DNA of 64,000 nt from Prevotella sp. Lineage in GTDB: Bacteria > Bacteroidota > Bacteroidia > Bacteroidales > Bacteroidaceae. How positions within the stretch are numbered: position 1 is the stretch's first letter; each line of letters begins with the position of its first letter. The notes beneath the pieces were generated by a model. The model was not told where the DNA came from. It ran no database searches and saw nothing but the letters and a program-made list of their open reading frames with translations. Positions 19,501 through 28,000 of this stretch are shown one piece after another. The stretch is from NCBI GenBank assembly GCA_016291495.1, contig JAEEXI010000008.1, positions 1-64,000 of the forward strand, written 5' to 3'. The position numbers and the translations under genes are program-made.

Positions 19501-21844
19501 CGTATGCCTTTTCATCTGTTCTTATTGCCAAACCTAACTCTGGGACTGGCAAGAAATCGAAACGAACAGGATGAATACCTGGTCGATCAGTTTTTTGACG
19601 GAACTGAAATTCCAAGCAGTAGTCCGGCTCGTTATCCATATCCTCATCTATACTCATAATAGTAAAGGGACGCCTTTTACTCGTATTGTTATTACCAACA
19701 GCAGCACTACGATTCTTAACCTGGACGTTGCCAATGAGAACTATCGCCTGATCATAAACCGTTAGTGCAGAATTCTCTGTAAGTTTACTGATAGCTTCTT
19801 GCAGTGTGGTTTGAACATCTATATTTTGGAATTTGGTTGGTAATGAGCCTGCAGGCGAGAATGCTGTTCCAAATTCAGCTGTGGCTGCGGCATCTCCTCC
19901 AGAGGCTACATTCACACGATCCAAACTATGTTCTTTGTTATGCAGGTAAACTGCCTTGCCCCAGTATGCTTCGATTGTGATGGCTGACACTCCTTCGGGT
20001 ACATAGAAATAGCCTCCTTGAGCAAACACACGTCCACTCTTGCTGTAAAGGTCTTTGTTGGTGCTGTTACGGTCGGCAAAGTTAAAGCCGTCTTCCCAAG
20101 GTTTTCCAGATGTATCATCAGGGCTGATGTCACCAGAGGATACAGAGCCGTTAGCACTCACTGAATAACCTTTGAAAGATCCAGTTGTTCCTCCGGAAAT
20201 TGCAGTAATCTTCCATCCTGTTACCACGTAGTCCTTGTAGTTACCGCCATATCGTTTATCCCACTCGGTTGCAGCATCTGCAGATGGGTCACCAAACAGT
20301 TCGTTATAATAGGGTAATTGAATCTTAGCATAACAATAGTCATGGTTCAAAGTATCCATATCCATAACAATGACAGATGACAATATTGTGGATGTTGCAC
20401 CAGAGCCAGCATGTTTCGCACCGGCGTTGACAGTAACACTGATAGTGCCAAGACGCTTACCCTGATATGGCTCTGCCATTGTCCTGCTTACCTTTTGTTG
20501 AGTCTTGGGATTCCACACATATTCGGGGTCTTGATTGATGACGGATGGGTATTTACCCCATTCCTTTAAAATAGGATATGGTGCAATACTTGGATCCAAC
20601 ACCCACTTTGCAATTCCTATTGACTCAACTTCTGCATCTGTCGGCGCTGTTCCAGATGTTCCATTTATCCACCACGTGCATAGCTTTTTGTTGCTGTTTA
20701 GTATACTACGATAATACTCAAATCTGGTCAGATACTCTTCTTCTGCTGGCAAAGTGCAATAATAGGCAGCAAAATTGGCATAGTTGTCATCAAAGGTGAC
20801 GTCATCGCCAGTGCGGTAGTAATTGTAACCATTGACACCTGTAGTTCCTGCATTGCTTATTACCTGACCTGCATAAACAGGTTTCATTGTTGTTGCACCA
20901 GTGATGTTGCCATAGAACATGCAATTCATCACCATGGTCTTGAGGTTGGACATCGTAGTTGCCACGCTATTATTTCCCACAATGCCTGCGGCGTTGGAAC
21001 CACCAGATACATTTGCATAACTATAGCAATTTATGACTCGCGAGGTTCCACTAAGTGTACCAACAAGACCTCCAACATTGCCTGTTCCACCAACCGAACT
21101 ACCACTAAAGCCTATGATGTTTCCTTCATTGTCACGCTCAACGGAAGAGGGGAGAATGCCACAATTGTAAATACGTGTTGCACCTTTGGCTTCTCCTGTA
21201 ACTGCACCAGCATTGCCTGTTACATCAATATCCACACTTTCAAAGGTAATGTTACGGATGATGGCACCATTGGTAGAAGAGAACAGGGGCTTGCTCAGAT
21301 TATATATCTTATGGAATTTGCCGTCCAGTGTGCCTTTAAACTCATCAAGGCTCTCATTTAAGCCTGATGCATCAATATCTGCAGCCAGTTCATAGGTTCC
21401 AGCCAAGTCATCTATATCATCAAGACTGGTAATCGCATTGGCTGAAGAAGAAACAAACGTCGCTGTGATGTATGCTCCATCATAATCCTCTGGAATCGTA
21501 AAGGTGTACGTTGTGGCAGCTGTAACCCAATCATCAGGACCCGTCAGCGTAAATTGACCAATGCCAGAAGACGTACGTCTAGGGGCTCTGTTGTTGGGGT
21601 CCACCATCTTCTCCACGATGATAAGAGATTTCTTCGTCTTGAAACCTGAAGCGGGCGTAACGATAATCTTCACGGTACGTCCTGAAAGCCAGGCCTCCCC
21701 ATCTGCCAACTTCACCTCTCCCGCACTGGCGTTAGGCAAGACAGGATTAATGATGATATCACTCTGTTGTAAAGACCAGGCATTGCCCATCCCCATTATC
21801 AAGAGTGTCAAGAATAGAATGATGAATCTTATCGTTTGCTTCAT
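13526..21844 (-). CDS. Giant YGGG-repeat surface protein (2772 aa)
   Basis: It has a signal peptide (about 1-25), a beta-rich region with GLUG-type motifs at about 165-295 (GNVGGLVGTLSG...VINCYSYANVSG), and a less regular region to about 930. About 40 copies of a repeat centred on [VIL][YF]GGG then run from about 938 to the end. The typical unit is xVYGGGNxAxVxGNTxVNIxxG, at 25-45 residue spacing. I know no family name for this; the regular V/G/N pattern suggests a right-handed beta-solenoid, as in secreted adhesins. A block of about 400 residues (about 1693-2085) recurs at about 2280-2715. No T9SS signal is seen: the protein stops inside a repeat (last residues ENANNQ) and overlaps the TlpA-like gene. 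It starts 3 bp after the MBG-protein gene. Confidence 0.85.
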   Translation of the reverse strand: MKQTIRFIILFLTLLIMGMGNAWSLQQSDIIINPVLPNASAGEVKLADGEAWLSGRTVKIIVTPASGFKTKKSLIIVEKMVDPNNRAPRRTSSGIGQFTLTGPDDWVTAATTYTFTIPEDYDGAYITATFVSSSANAITSLDDIDDLAGTYELAADIDASGLNESLDEFKGTLDGKFHKIYNLSKPLFSSTNGAIIRNITFESVDIDVTGNAGAVTGEAKGATRIYNCGILPSSVERDNEGNIIGFSGSSVGGTGNVGGLVGTLSGTSRVINCYSYANVSGGSNAAGIVGNNSVATTMSNLKTMVMNCMFYGNITGATTMKPVYAGQVISNAGTTGVNGYNYYRTGDDVTFDDNYANFAAYYCTLPAEEEYLTRFEYYRSILNSNKKLCTWWINGTSGTAPTDAEVESIGIAKWVLDPSIAPYPILKEWGKYPSVINQDPEYVWNPKTQQKVSRTMAEPYQGKRLGTISVTVNAGAKHAGSGATSTILSSVIVMDMDTLNHDYCYAKIQLPYYNELFGDPSADAATEWDKRYGGNYKDYVVTGWKITAISGGTTGSFKGYSVSANGSVSSGDISPDDTSGKPWEDGFNFADRNSTNKDLYSKSGRVFAQGGYFYVPEGVSAITIEAYWGKAVYLHNKEHSLDRVNVASGGDAAATAEFGTAFSPAGSLPTKFQNIDVQTTLQEAISKLTENSALTVYDQAIVLIGNVQVKNRSAAVGNNNTSKRRPFTIMSIDEDMDNEPDYCLEFQFRQKTDRPGIHPVRFDFLPVPELGLAIRTDEKAYAIGVFIPQGHFEITETSFMHTTQFEYDGDVNRVESPIILNGGHFEQIVVRYGPKDKVNYFLLGGHFRMKRFTPGYHASNITGGNVRHCVVNAIGGDYPEFYLSGIYKPDLPVNADNPHCYVNGGRFGTMAGAGYEQINGDVTFMIDHAIIEKFYGGGINAAKPVTGKIDVTINNSIVYDIYCGGPEVGPMTKAEGEARKTVTTTANNTIFNKYFGGGNGGTSYYRENKYDNDIDWPSNWKAGTYGFPAFNPLNTNSTPQYDGNKGYHDLFEFEVFNSSNGLNSKCVARTFIYWAQFGTTTTGTVTNKLTNCTIENNFYGGGNLGNVDGDVISTLTNTHVKGSAFGAGFSAEIPRLRMHDKSDASVRVPHRNKAGQIDEQGSLEYVKDNGKDRYYRWTNDNNGGNATTNKPTYWSEADNEWKCYTPISLVGLGEVSGSVTLTINGTTTVGKSVYGGGEESGVGGNTTVSVESGTIGVQGDGGVEYGNVYGGGKGKAKNVTAGYVKGNTTVNISQASTDKPTTIYHNVYGGGAYGSVGEFDNDTNGIPNARKEGTTGGNTTVTITGGTFGSNGKENGMVFGSSRGDVATPEGTPAVDPNDRMAWVFSTQVNIGTENAATGPAIKGSVYGSGENGHTLQNTVLNINSGKIGITDTSMDGGASYGYRGNVYGGGCGTDKYDSNGDGVKDAYNPLAGIVKGKTTINIKGGHVVRNVYGAGAMGSVGGNTAVENNGKTTITVTGGRIGYDGNSNNDGCIFGAARGEYGVSVAGTNLANVRETAVTINYATTPTGDNEGKTEKLIAGSVFGGGEAGTVEGSVAVNMMGGLILKDVYGGGALANTQTSNWDATANENAGGWATGKTSASATTTVSLTGGIVKDEVFGGGLGEAGKPAYVFGDVTVELNKDVDDATKGCVVGQVFGCNNVNGTPKGNVTVHVYKTQNTASTRITNPAEGEKTAKVAGRYDVTAVYGGGNNAAYYPTTDPVVAPEVIIDGCDRTSIASVYGGGNAASVPATNVTVNGTYEINYLFGGGNGAGEGNPGANIGIRDDNGEDYGTGNATATLLGGTIHEVYGGSNTLGNVRGGTQLTVTEANSGTEDCCTLKIDHIYGAGKNANQDGTVSLVLGCLSQDVTEIYGGAEAANIGGGVNLTLTSGHFEKVFGGNNISGTIKGPITLTLEETGCRALSVDQLFGCGNQAAYSIYGYVNGVARTKAQYDALSDAEKTALEAEGIPYKAPEVNIVSCTSVGKVFGGGLGTSAKVYGSPTVNINQVPGDFASSIDGKLGPIGDVYGGGSEADVYGNTVVNVGTATTVTFNSTKHHNGDPVTSSQTVQGASITNRVYGGGLSANVHGNTVVNIGTVDISETGYEGVHIGGDVFGGGEGKTTQVTGNVNVNIGKVTYENNVATEWTGNATIKGDVYGGSALGSTNNGNTTDTSVNTTTVTLSRGTIEGNVYGGGLGQIEQKSGNEVTKEGIEAKVYGDVLVTLNKDVADNEKGCVVKKNIFGCNNLNGSPKGDVTVHVYKTQNLGKDNINSKFDRLSGNYDVLAVYGGGNLSAYVPTDLVNGKTNVIIDGCDLTSIKQVYGGGNAASTPATNVTVNGTYEILELFGGGNGEGNITVNDVSKANPGANVGFKDYSAEEDIYDTKEKRTTGTSGETFIEKYVYGSGKAALNIHGGTIHRVFGGSNTKGNVRQSAITMLDTDADCTFNVDEAYGGGKSASMDAEAQLLMACIPGLKAVYGGAEAADLHDNVTLNITNGTFDRIFGGNNISGRIHGAIKINIEETGCKPIIIGELYGGGNRAAYSVYGYKEVTENDKKVWKPRESATDDGTGPETPYNDPEVNVKSCTSIGAIYGGGYGETAIMVGNPTVNINEVVGTPTTYPTDGDYNATGYKGKTVTIDGHAVALPAHTKGKIGAIGQVFGGGNAAPVIGNTNVNVGNLSTIDYETKGSGEETPRTNIPVIGVDIRGNVYGGGNNAEVTGNTNVVIGKENANNQ

Positions 21845-21847
21845 ATC

Positions 21848-24800
21848 TTATTTTCTTTTTATAATCACTTTTTGTCCTTTTAGGATATATATACCACCCT
21901 TCGTAGGCTTGCCACTGAGGCGACGTCCACCCAGCGTGTACCACACATCTGTCTTCGACTCTTCAACACCTGAATTCTTCAATTCCAAGTGGCTTGTTAC
22001 GTCATCATCAATGACGAACTGCAAAGTACTACGCGAATTACTGCCGCCCTGATTTCCAGGTTCTTCTGGTGTTACCGTAAAGTTGGGATTATGGACATAG
22101 AATTTCCCTGCCTTCACCGTTCCCTCTTTCGCAAGTACGAACTCACCTAGATAGAACATATAAACCTCTGCGGATTTCACGGCGACTCCACCTGTTGGTG
22201 CTACCTTCAGCATGTTGCTGTTTACCGTTCCTACAGAAACTGCTGGCGTGCTTTCATCCTTTTCTGCAGTCAGGAAGCCAGAAGCCTGCGATGCTGTCAG
22301 CAATAGCACAGGAACATCCTTAGGTATATATTCCAATTTAGAAATCGTCAGCGTGCCAATAGTCGGGTTGACTGACCTCACGATATATGCATTAACACCT
22401 GTCGGCGAGGCAAAATCACGCCTTGCCTGGTAAACAGCTGCAGCAAGTCCAGCACCCTCTCCGTCTGCATCAGTGAAGACAGGGCATACATACACACCAC
22501 TGATAGAGCCGGTATAATTACCTATACCTGCAATTGCGATTATTTTATCGGATGCTTCGTCCTGAATGTCATAGGTGTAGTCAGTGTTGTTGACAAGCGT
22601 CGTTTCTCCATCCTTGACGGAGTTCAATACCACATTACCACCCTCTGTTGTGATGTCTAAGGTGATTCCTTCTGCTGCTGTCTCACCATCACCAAGACTC
22701 TTGGGAGAGATGGTAAATGTTTGTGTAAGACCTTCAGGCAATAAATAGTTTCCTGCCTTTGCGCCTGTAAGGTCAGAGGCTGTCGCAACATAGTTGCCAG
22801 CATTAGTTTGACCACCTGTCACTGTAACACTAACATCGTCATCATTCACTACACCAGTAGCTGCGGCGGTAGGAGCCTGTGCGCTACGATTGTAGGTCAA
22901 TTCTGTATTCGTCCAATCAATACCAACCTCCTTGGGGTTGACAGTCAGAATTCCGTTGTTATAAGCAAAAGTATAATTCGTAGAAGACAGTCCACTGGGC
23001 GTAATGGTATAATTATCGCCCACATCGTCATATAGATTATAACTATAAGCATAGTCCAGCATACCACCAAGCACACCTTCATCTTCTCCTCCAACAAAGC
23101 CGCTATATGTTACCCCACTATTAGAAAGAGCATCGCCATAGGTAATACTATGATTGTTGGCTGTTACTGTCAATGGAACTTTAGTAATACTAAATGCATG
23201 TGTGTTGGCATCTGGTAGTTTATAATTTCCTGCTTTTGTACCTGTAAGAGCAGAAGCCGTAGCAGTATGGTCACCTGCATTGGTTTGCTCTCCTGTTACA
23301 GTAACACCGACTTCATCGTTATTCACCAAATCTGTAGCCGTAGCAGTAAGAATATGACTGCTGCCGTCATAGGGGAATGTAGTCGTTGTGCTCCAAGAGA
23401 GACCCACATCCTTCTGACCGACTGTCAATGTACCATCAACATAAGTAATATTATAATTATTACTTGTCAACCCACTGGGTGTGATAGTATAATCACCTAC
23501 ATCGCCATACTGAGAATAATTGTAGGCATAGGCAAGAGTTCCAGTAAGTTTGCTTTCATTTTCTCCTTCTACAAAGCCGCTATATAACACTCCATCATTC
23601 GTTGGAGCATCACCATAAGTAATAGTCTTTGGTTGGGCAGTAACCGTCAGATCCTTTTTATTGATAGTGAATGTCGTAGAGCCATAGACGATACAACTAC
23701 CACCTGTGGCATTTTTAATCGTAACAGTTGCATCACCAGCATTGGTGTTTTCACCATATTCAACCGTATATTCATCGGAAGAAATGGTATTATCGCCATC
23801 TTTTACCGTTACTGTCGGCTCTTGTGCTGAGCCATTATATGTAAATGAGGAAGCCCCTAAAGTGACAGTCGCATTAGGCACCACTCGTATCTCTTTAATA
23901 GGAGATGGCAAAACACCTGATTTGGCAGCTATTGCCTTAATACTAACAGAATTATTTACATCGTTAATCACGATAGGAGTTGTTCCTCTGTTTTCTGTCT
24001 GTTCCATTGTTGGATCAGTGGTGCCATCGTCAGTATAATAGATAGTTACATCCTCGTCAATATTAGTTATCTCAATGGTATGATTAGAAGAATTGTAAGA
24101 TACGGTTGGTTGAACACGTTCAAGATACCATCTTGAAGCATAGCCGTCTGCACCAGTTGCACTCCAATAACCTATCATCCCACCAGGATCTACCGTATTG
24201 CCATTAATTGTCGTCGGGCTTTTTGCATTTTTTCCATAATAATAGTTCTTATTACCATTCGCGGGATTAATGTGCCTGTTTCCAGTAGACACTTTTTGTG
24301 GACGAATGTTAAAGCTCTCATCATCAGTGGTCTCAAAACAAAACAAAGATTCATTATCAGTACCTTTCGTAGCCTGCAAATGCACTGTGAAACGAGTATT
24401 TGCTTCTGCTTTCGATGTATTGTGTGTAAGATACTTATTATTGTCAGCGCAACACCTGATATAGTAATAATCGACACCACTAATTTTTTCAGCAAATTCC
24501 ACCTTCCAGACGACCTCCTCTACTCTTCCTGTTCTGTAGGTTGTAAGGTAAGGCTGCTGCTTACTATCACCATCATAATAGATGGCATCATAATTATAGT
24601 TTGCATCTGCATTAGGAGCAGGTTGAGCAGGACAAAGATAGTAATTAGTCGCAGGTGTTGAAACATTATATCCCTTTGTCTTGCCGTCATCCCCAGTAAA
24701 GTTGGCTATATAATAATATCCCGAATAATCCGTACCTGTCTGGCCCCACACTTTCATACTACCTAGAACGAGCATCAAAAACAGGAGGCTTCGGAAAATA

Positions 24801-25081
24801 TGGGGGTTAAGGGAGAATTTTATTCCCACATTGGGAATAAAACATTCCCACACTGGGAATAAAACATTCCCACACTGGGAATATTTTCCCCGCTTATTAC
24901 GAGCCTCACAAGTCTGTCTCTGACCTGTAAGGAGAGTGTAGCCATACTCTAGCCATACTCTAGCCATACTCCAGGCTGCTCCTAGGCTGCTCCTAAGCAT
25001 ACCCATCAGTATGGCTAGAGTATACTTAAAGCCTGCCATCAACCTTGTTTCTCGCTTTTTAAATCCGTATGTCGTACTCAT
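21848..25081 (-). CDS. MBG/YDG-repeat secreted protein with T9SS signal and repeat-bearing leader
   Basis: A 1077-aa protein. A typical signal peptide is at about 85-114 (FRSLLFLMLVLGSMKVWGQ). A lectin-like or unknown domain follows (about 115-330), then a chitobiase-C-like IYYTDDGTTDPT segment. Tandem MBG/YDG beta modules span about 405-800 (SFTYNGSAQEPTVTV, VLYSGFVEGENE, VTYSGFVGGEDE). The C-terminal T9SS type A signal contains YTLGGRRLSG and GGIYILKGQKVIIK. The first 84 residues are odd: they hold a second hydrophobic stretch and are encoded partly by 11-bp and 22-bp tandem repeats. The ATG at 25081 is supported by ATAAGATATGA, the same context as the next gene at 21844; a GTG at 24829 directly before the signal peptide is the alternative. 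The gene lies 15 bp after the 3840-aa gene. Confidence 0.8.
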   Translation of the reverse strand: MSTTYGFKKRETRLMAGFKYTLAILMGMLRSSLGAAWSMARVWLEYGYTLLTGQRQTCEARNKRGKYSQCGNVLFPVWECFIPNVGIKFSLNPHIFRSLLFLMLVLGSMKVWGQTGTDYSGYYYIANFTGDDGKTKGYNVSTPATNYYLCPAQPAPNADANYNYDAIYYDGDSKQQPYLTTYRTGRVEEVVWKVEFAEKISGVDYYYIRCCADNNKYLTHNTSKAEANTRFTVHLQATKGTDNESLFCFETTDDESFNIRPQKVSTGNRHINPANGNKNYYYGKNAKSPTTINGNTVDPGGMIGYWSATGADGYASRWYLERVQPTVSYNSSNHTIEITNIDEDVTIYYTDDGTTDPTMEQTENRGTTPIVINDVNNSVSIKAIAAKSGVLPSPIKEIRVVPNATVTLGASSFTYNGSAQEPTVTVKDGDNTISSDEYTVEYGENTNAGDATVTIKNATGGSCIVYGSTTFTINKKDLTVTAQPKTITYGDAPTNDGVLYSGFVEGENESKLTGTLAYAYNYSQYGDVGDYTITPSGLTSNNYNITYVDGTLTVGQKDVGLSWSTTTTFPYDGSSHILTATATDLVNNDEVGVTVTGEQTNAGDHTATASALTGTKAGNYKLPDANTHAFSITKVPLTVTANNHSITYGDALSNSGVTYSGFVGGEDEGVLGGMLDYAYSYNLYDDVGDNYTITPSGLSSTNYTFAYNNGILTVNPKEVGIDWTNTELTYNRSAQAPTAAATGVVNDDDVSVTVTGGQTNAGNYVATASDLTGAKAGNYLLPEGLTQTFTISPKSLGDGETAAEGITLDITTEGGNVVLNSVKDGETTLVNNTDYTYDIQDEASDKIIAIAGIGNYTGSISGVYVCPVFTDADGEGAGLAAAVYQARRDFASPTGVNAYIVRSVNPTIGTLTISKLEYIPKDVPVLLLTASQASGFLTAEKDESTPAVSVGTVNSNMLKVAPTGGVAVKSAEVYMFYLGEFVLAKEGTVKAGKFYVHNPNFTVTPEEPGNQGGSNSRSTLQFVIDDDVTSHLELKNSGVEESKTDVWYTLGGRRLSGKPTKGGIYILKGQKVIIKRK
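24822..24887. repeat. Three tandem 22-bp palindromic repeats in the MBG-protein leader
   Basis: Units at 24822-24843, 24844-24865 and 24866-24887. Each contains, read on the minus strand, ATTCCCA-GTG-TGGGAAT (first unit with one change), a 7-bp stem with a GTG loop. At 22 bp each copy is read in a different frame; the coding frame stays open through all three. The alternative GTG start (24827-24829) lies within the unit nearest the signal peptide. Confidence 0.9.
24939..25004. repeat. Six tandem 11-bp repeats in the MBG-protein leader
   Basis: Three copies of TAGCCATACTC (24939-24971) are followed by CAGGCTGCTCC, TAGGCTGCTCC and the degenerate TAAGCATACCC (to 25004). The segment at 25008-25024 is the inverse of the first unit type (16 of 17 bases), so the tract can fold into a hairpin. 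The unit is not a multiple of three. Confidence 0.9.
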
Positions 25082-25096
25082 ATCTTATATCATATT

Positions 25097-28000
25097 TTAT
25101 TTCACTGCGAGTTTCTTCTGATAGCGACCACCGTCAGCATGGACGACGTAGACACCAGCTATATAGACAGGAGTCTCAACGGTCTGGCCTGGTTCGATAT
25201 TGAAGTTAGCCACGCAGAGACCACTAATATTGAAGATACGTACTTCGACCTTCTTCTTCAGGTTAGAGATGACGGCAACCTTATGCTTGCCGGCACGGAT
25301 AATCAAACTTTCGGCTGCCTCACCCTCTGTAGGATCTTTGTCATCACCACCGAAAGCAAATGAGGAGTCGTCGCTGTCGAAGAGGATATGCTGGATAGCA
25401 CGGCGTGACGAAGACTGTGTCGCACTGACAAAGTACGGACGGAACGGCGTAGCTGCGCTGCCACCAGCAGGTGTTGCATCGAAGCTGTTGCCGTCGAGGT
25501 TCATCAGATAGCCCTCCACCTTCTTGCTCATGTAGTTTGGCATGAACTTATAACCATCAACAGCCGCAGCAGACAATTCTTCGTCGCTGACGGCGATGGT
25601 GATATTCGGCTCAGAGACGAAGCTGATGTTCTGCTTGACTAGTTGAGCAGGAGCTGTCGCCGCCGTATGCTGAGCCACGAAATAACCACTGAGATCAAAC
25701 TCATAGTAGGTCTTGCCTGGGAAGCCTACGATATACGGCGCAGCAGTAGCTACCAATGGATACTCCGTTAAGGTACGACCACTCTTATAGCGTGTCTGGT
25801 AGGTATCCTGATTGGCATCCTGTTGGGTGTTCTTACTATAGTAGTAGTCCCACAGGAAGGTGTTACCAATCTGTTTGTCGCTGCCTGTTGCCGTCGGATA
25901 GTTGAAGGTTGCTGTGAAGGTGTCGCCTGTTTCTCCCTTCTTACCCTTATACTCACGCAGCCAGTATTCGTGGCCTATCTTCGTGCCGTTGTTGTCATAC
26001 TCTTCACTACCGCTATAGAAGTGGGTTATCTCACCCTTGTCCTGGGTAGATACCAGTTCGGCAGTGAATGGTAGGCTTACACCCGACCATCCCTTCGTCA
26101 GTGCCACGAAGTGTTCTGGTGTACGCTGATACCACATGCGCTTGTCATCAACGAAGGTATAGCTCATCGGACAGTTGAAGTCCTTCCTATCTACCAGCAA
26201 GTGGTCGTTCGTAGCCTTGAAGTCGTGAGTTACCAAGTGACCGAAGACCGTCCAAGTAGGAGCAGAGAGCACACGGCGATAAGGATCGCTGCTATCGTAA
26301 TAATCGCTGTATGCTGGCTCCTTGAAGTATGCCGTCAGCACATTGTAAGTATTGGCATTAGCATCTGCTGAAGGAGCATATACCAACAGGTTCGGCGTCT
26401 CGTCACGATTGGCAATACCAATCAGACCATCGTCATCGAGCAGCGGTTGGTAGAACCAATTGTTGTTGAGACCCAGCTTGTACTCCGTGTCACCATGACC
26501 TGCGAAGTCTATAGCCGTCATGTTCGGGTAGCCTGGATGCTTTGTGATGTCATCCACAGACTCTGCCTTCGGATAGGCTACGAGGTTGGCCGTGGAGTTG
26601 AAATGGGTCACACTCATCTCGCTGGACTGATAGTAAGCAGGAGCGCGCAACACGCGGTTGCTGTCGTCAGAACGAGATAGACGACCATCACTCTTCAGCA
26701 AGTGAGAAGGTGTCTCCTCGTGAGGACGAGAGTCGTTGTATCCATAGGTCAGCATCTGTCCGAAGAAGAGGTAGTCGTCAGGCCAGATGGGATAGAAGTG
26801 TGTCTTCTCATCTGTGTCGATGAATAGACGCTCGTCTTCACCCTCAGGAATGACGCCATCGGCATAGCGGTAGTCACCATCGGCATAACGATCCTCCACA
26901 TAGCCACCATTGGCATAGACACCGTCAACACCTGAAGAGCAGTGAACAGGAGACTCGATATAGTGACCTCCATTGTCATGACGTTCCAGTGTGCCGTCGT
27001 CTTCCTTAATAGTATAATAGGTATAATCTGTACCCGATATGGTCTTCTTGTCGTTATAGCGCTTGAAAAGATAGAAACCGTTCAGGTCGTAGGCTGCAGT
27101 ACCATTGTGGAAGGCTCCAAATGGAATCGCATGAGCCAAGCCATGATTATCGTTTGTCGTACTATAGTTCAGATTATCCGGATAATAGCAGTTTACTCGC
27201 TTGTATCCACTTGCCGTAGGATTGCCGAAGACAGCCCTGACACCAGAGGCTGGTGTGCCCGTAGTATTGATCCAGCAGTTCTCCATATAGCCACTACCTG
27301 TGTCGGCTATACCTGCTGAGGTGAACGAACCTGTGACACCGAGGTTATAGACATTACCACAGAGACTGCCAAACAGTGAGTGGTCGAGACCGTCAATGTG
27401 ATAGCCGTCGCCATGCAGATTGCCTTCGAAGCACTCACCGACACCATTGGCAATCGGCGTCCATTCGCCAGTATGACTGACGTTGGTATGCATGATGAAC
27501 TCCAAGTTCTGACAGTTCTTCACGTGCTCATCGAGGGTGCTATTGCTGAGATCGAAGAACTCCTTCAACTGGCTTGCACCGTTCGTGGCATCGGTGATGT
27601 ATATCTTCGAATTGCGCTTTACGTTCTTGTTGTCCACATAGTAGTGATGTTCCGTGTCGTTGAGTACCTTTGTCAGGTCGTGGTAGTTGGCCACGCTCAC
27701 CTGTACGGCATTCGAATAGGTCTTACCCAGATAAGTCTTGGCATAGTAGGCTACGTAATAGCCATCCTGATACCAGTACAACGGGTCGAAGTTGGGAATG
27801 TACTCCTTACCGTTGGTGTGGCTCTCGGCTTCACCAATCTTCTCGAACAGTTCCCAACCACCACCGGTAATCTCGTAGGCTCCAGGTGTCACGTTAGGCT
27901 CACGCAGTCCGACATAGGTGCCTGGCAATACAATCTGAGGCACCTTGATATCCTCGACGGTAGGAATACCACTCTTGAATTCCAGGTGGATATTCACCAC

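Noticed and set aside
24822..25004. CRISPR-like array
   Set aside because: Repeats are directly adjacent with no unique spacers, units are 11 and 22 bp, and no cas genes are present.
13526..25081. Diversity-generating retroelement or other targeted mutagenesis of the giant proteins
   Set aside because: No reverse transcriptase, accessory protein or template/variable repeat pair was seen; the repetition is explained by tandem duplication.
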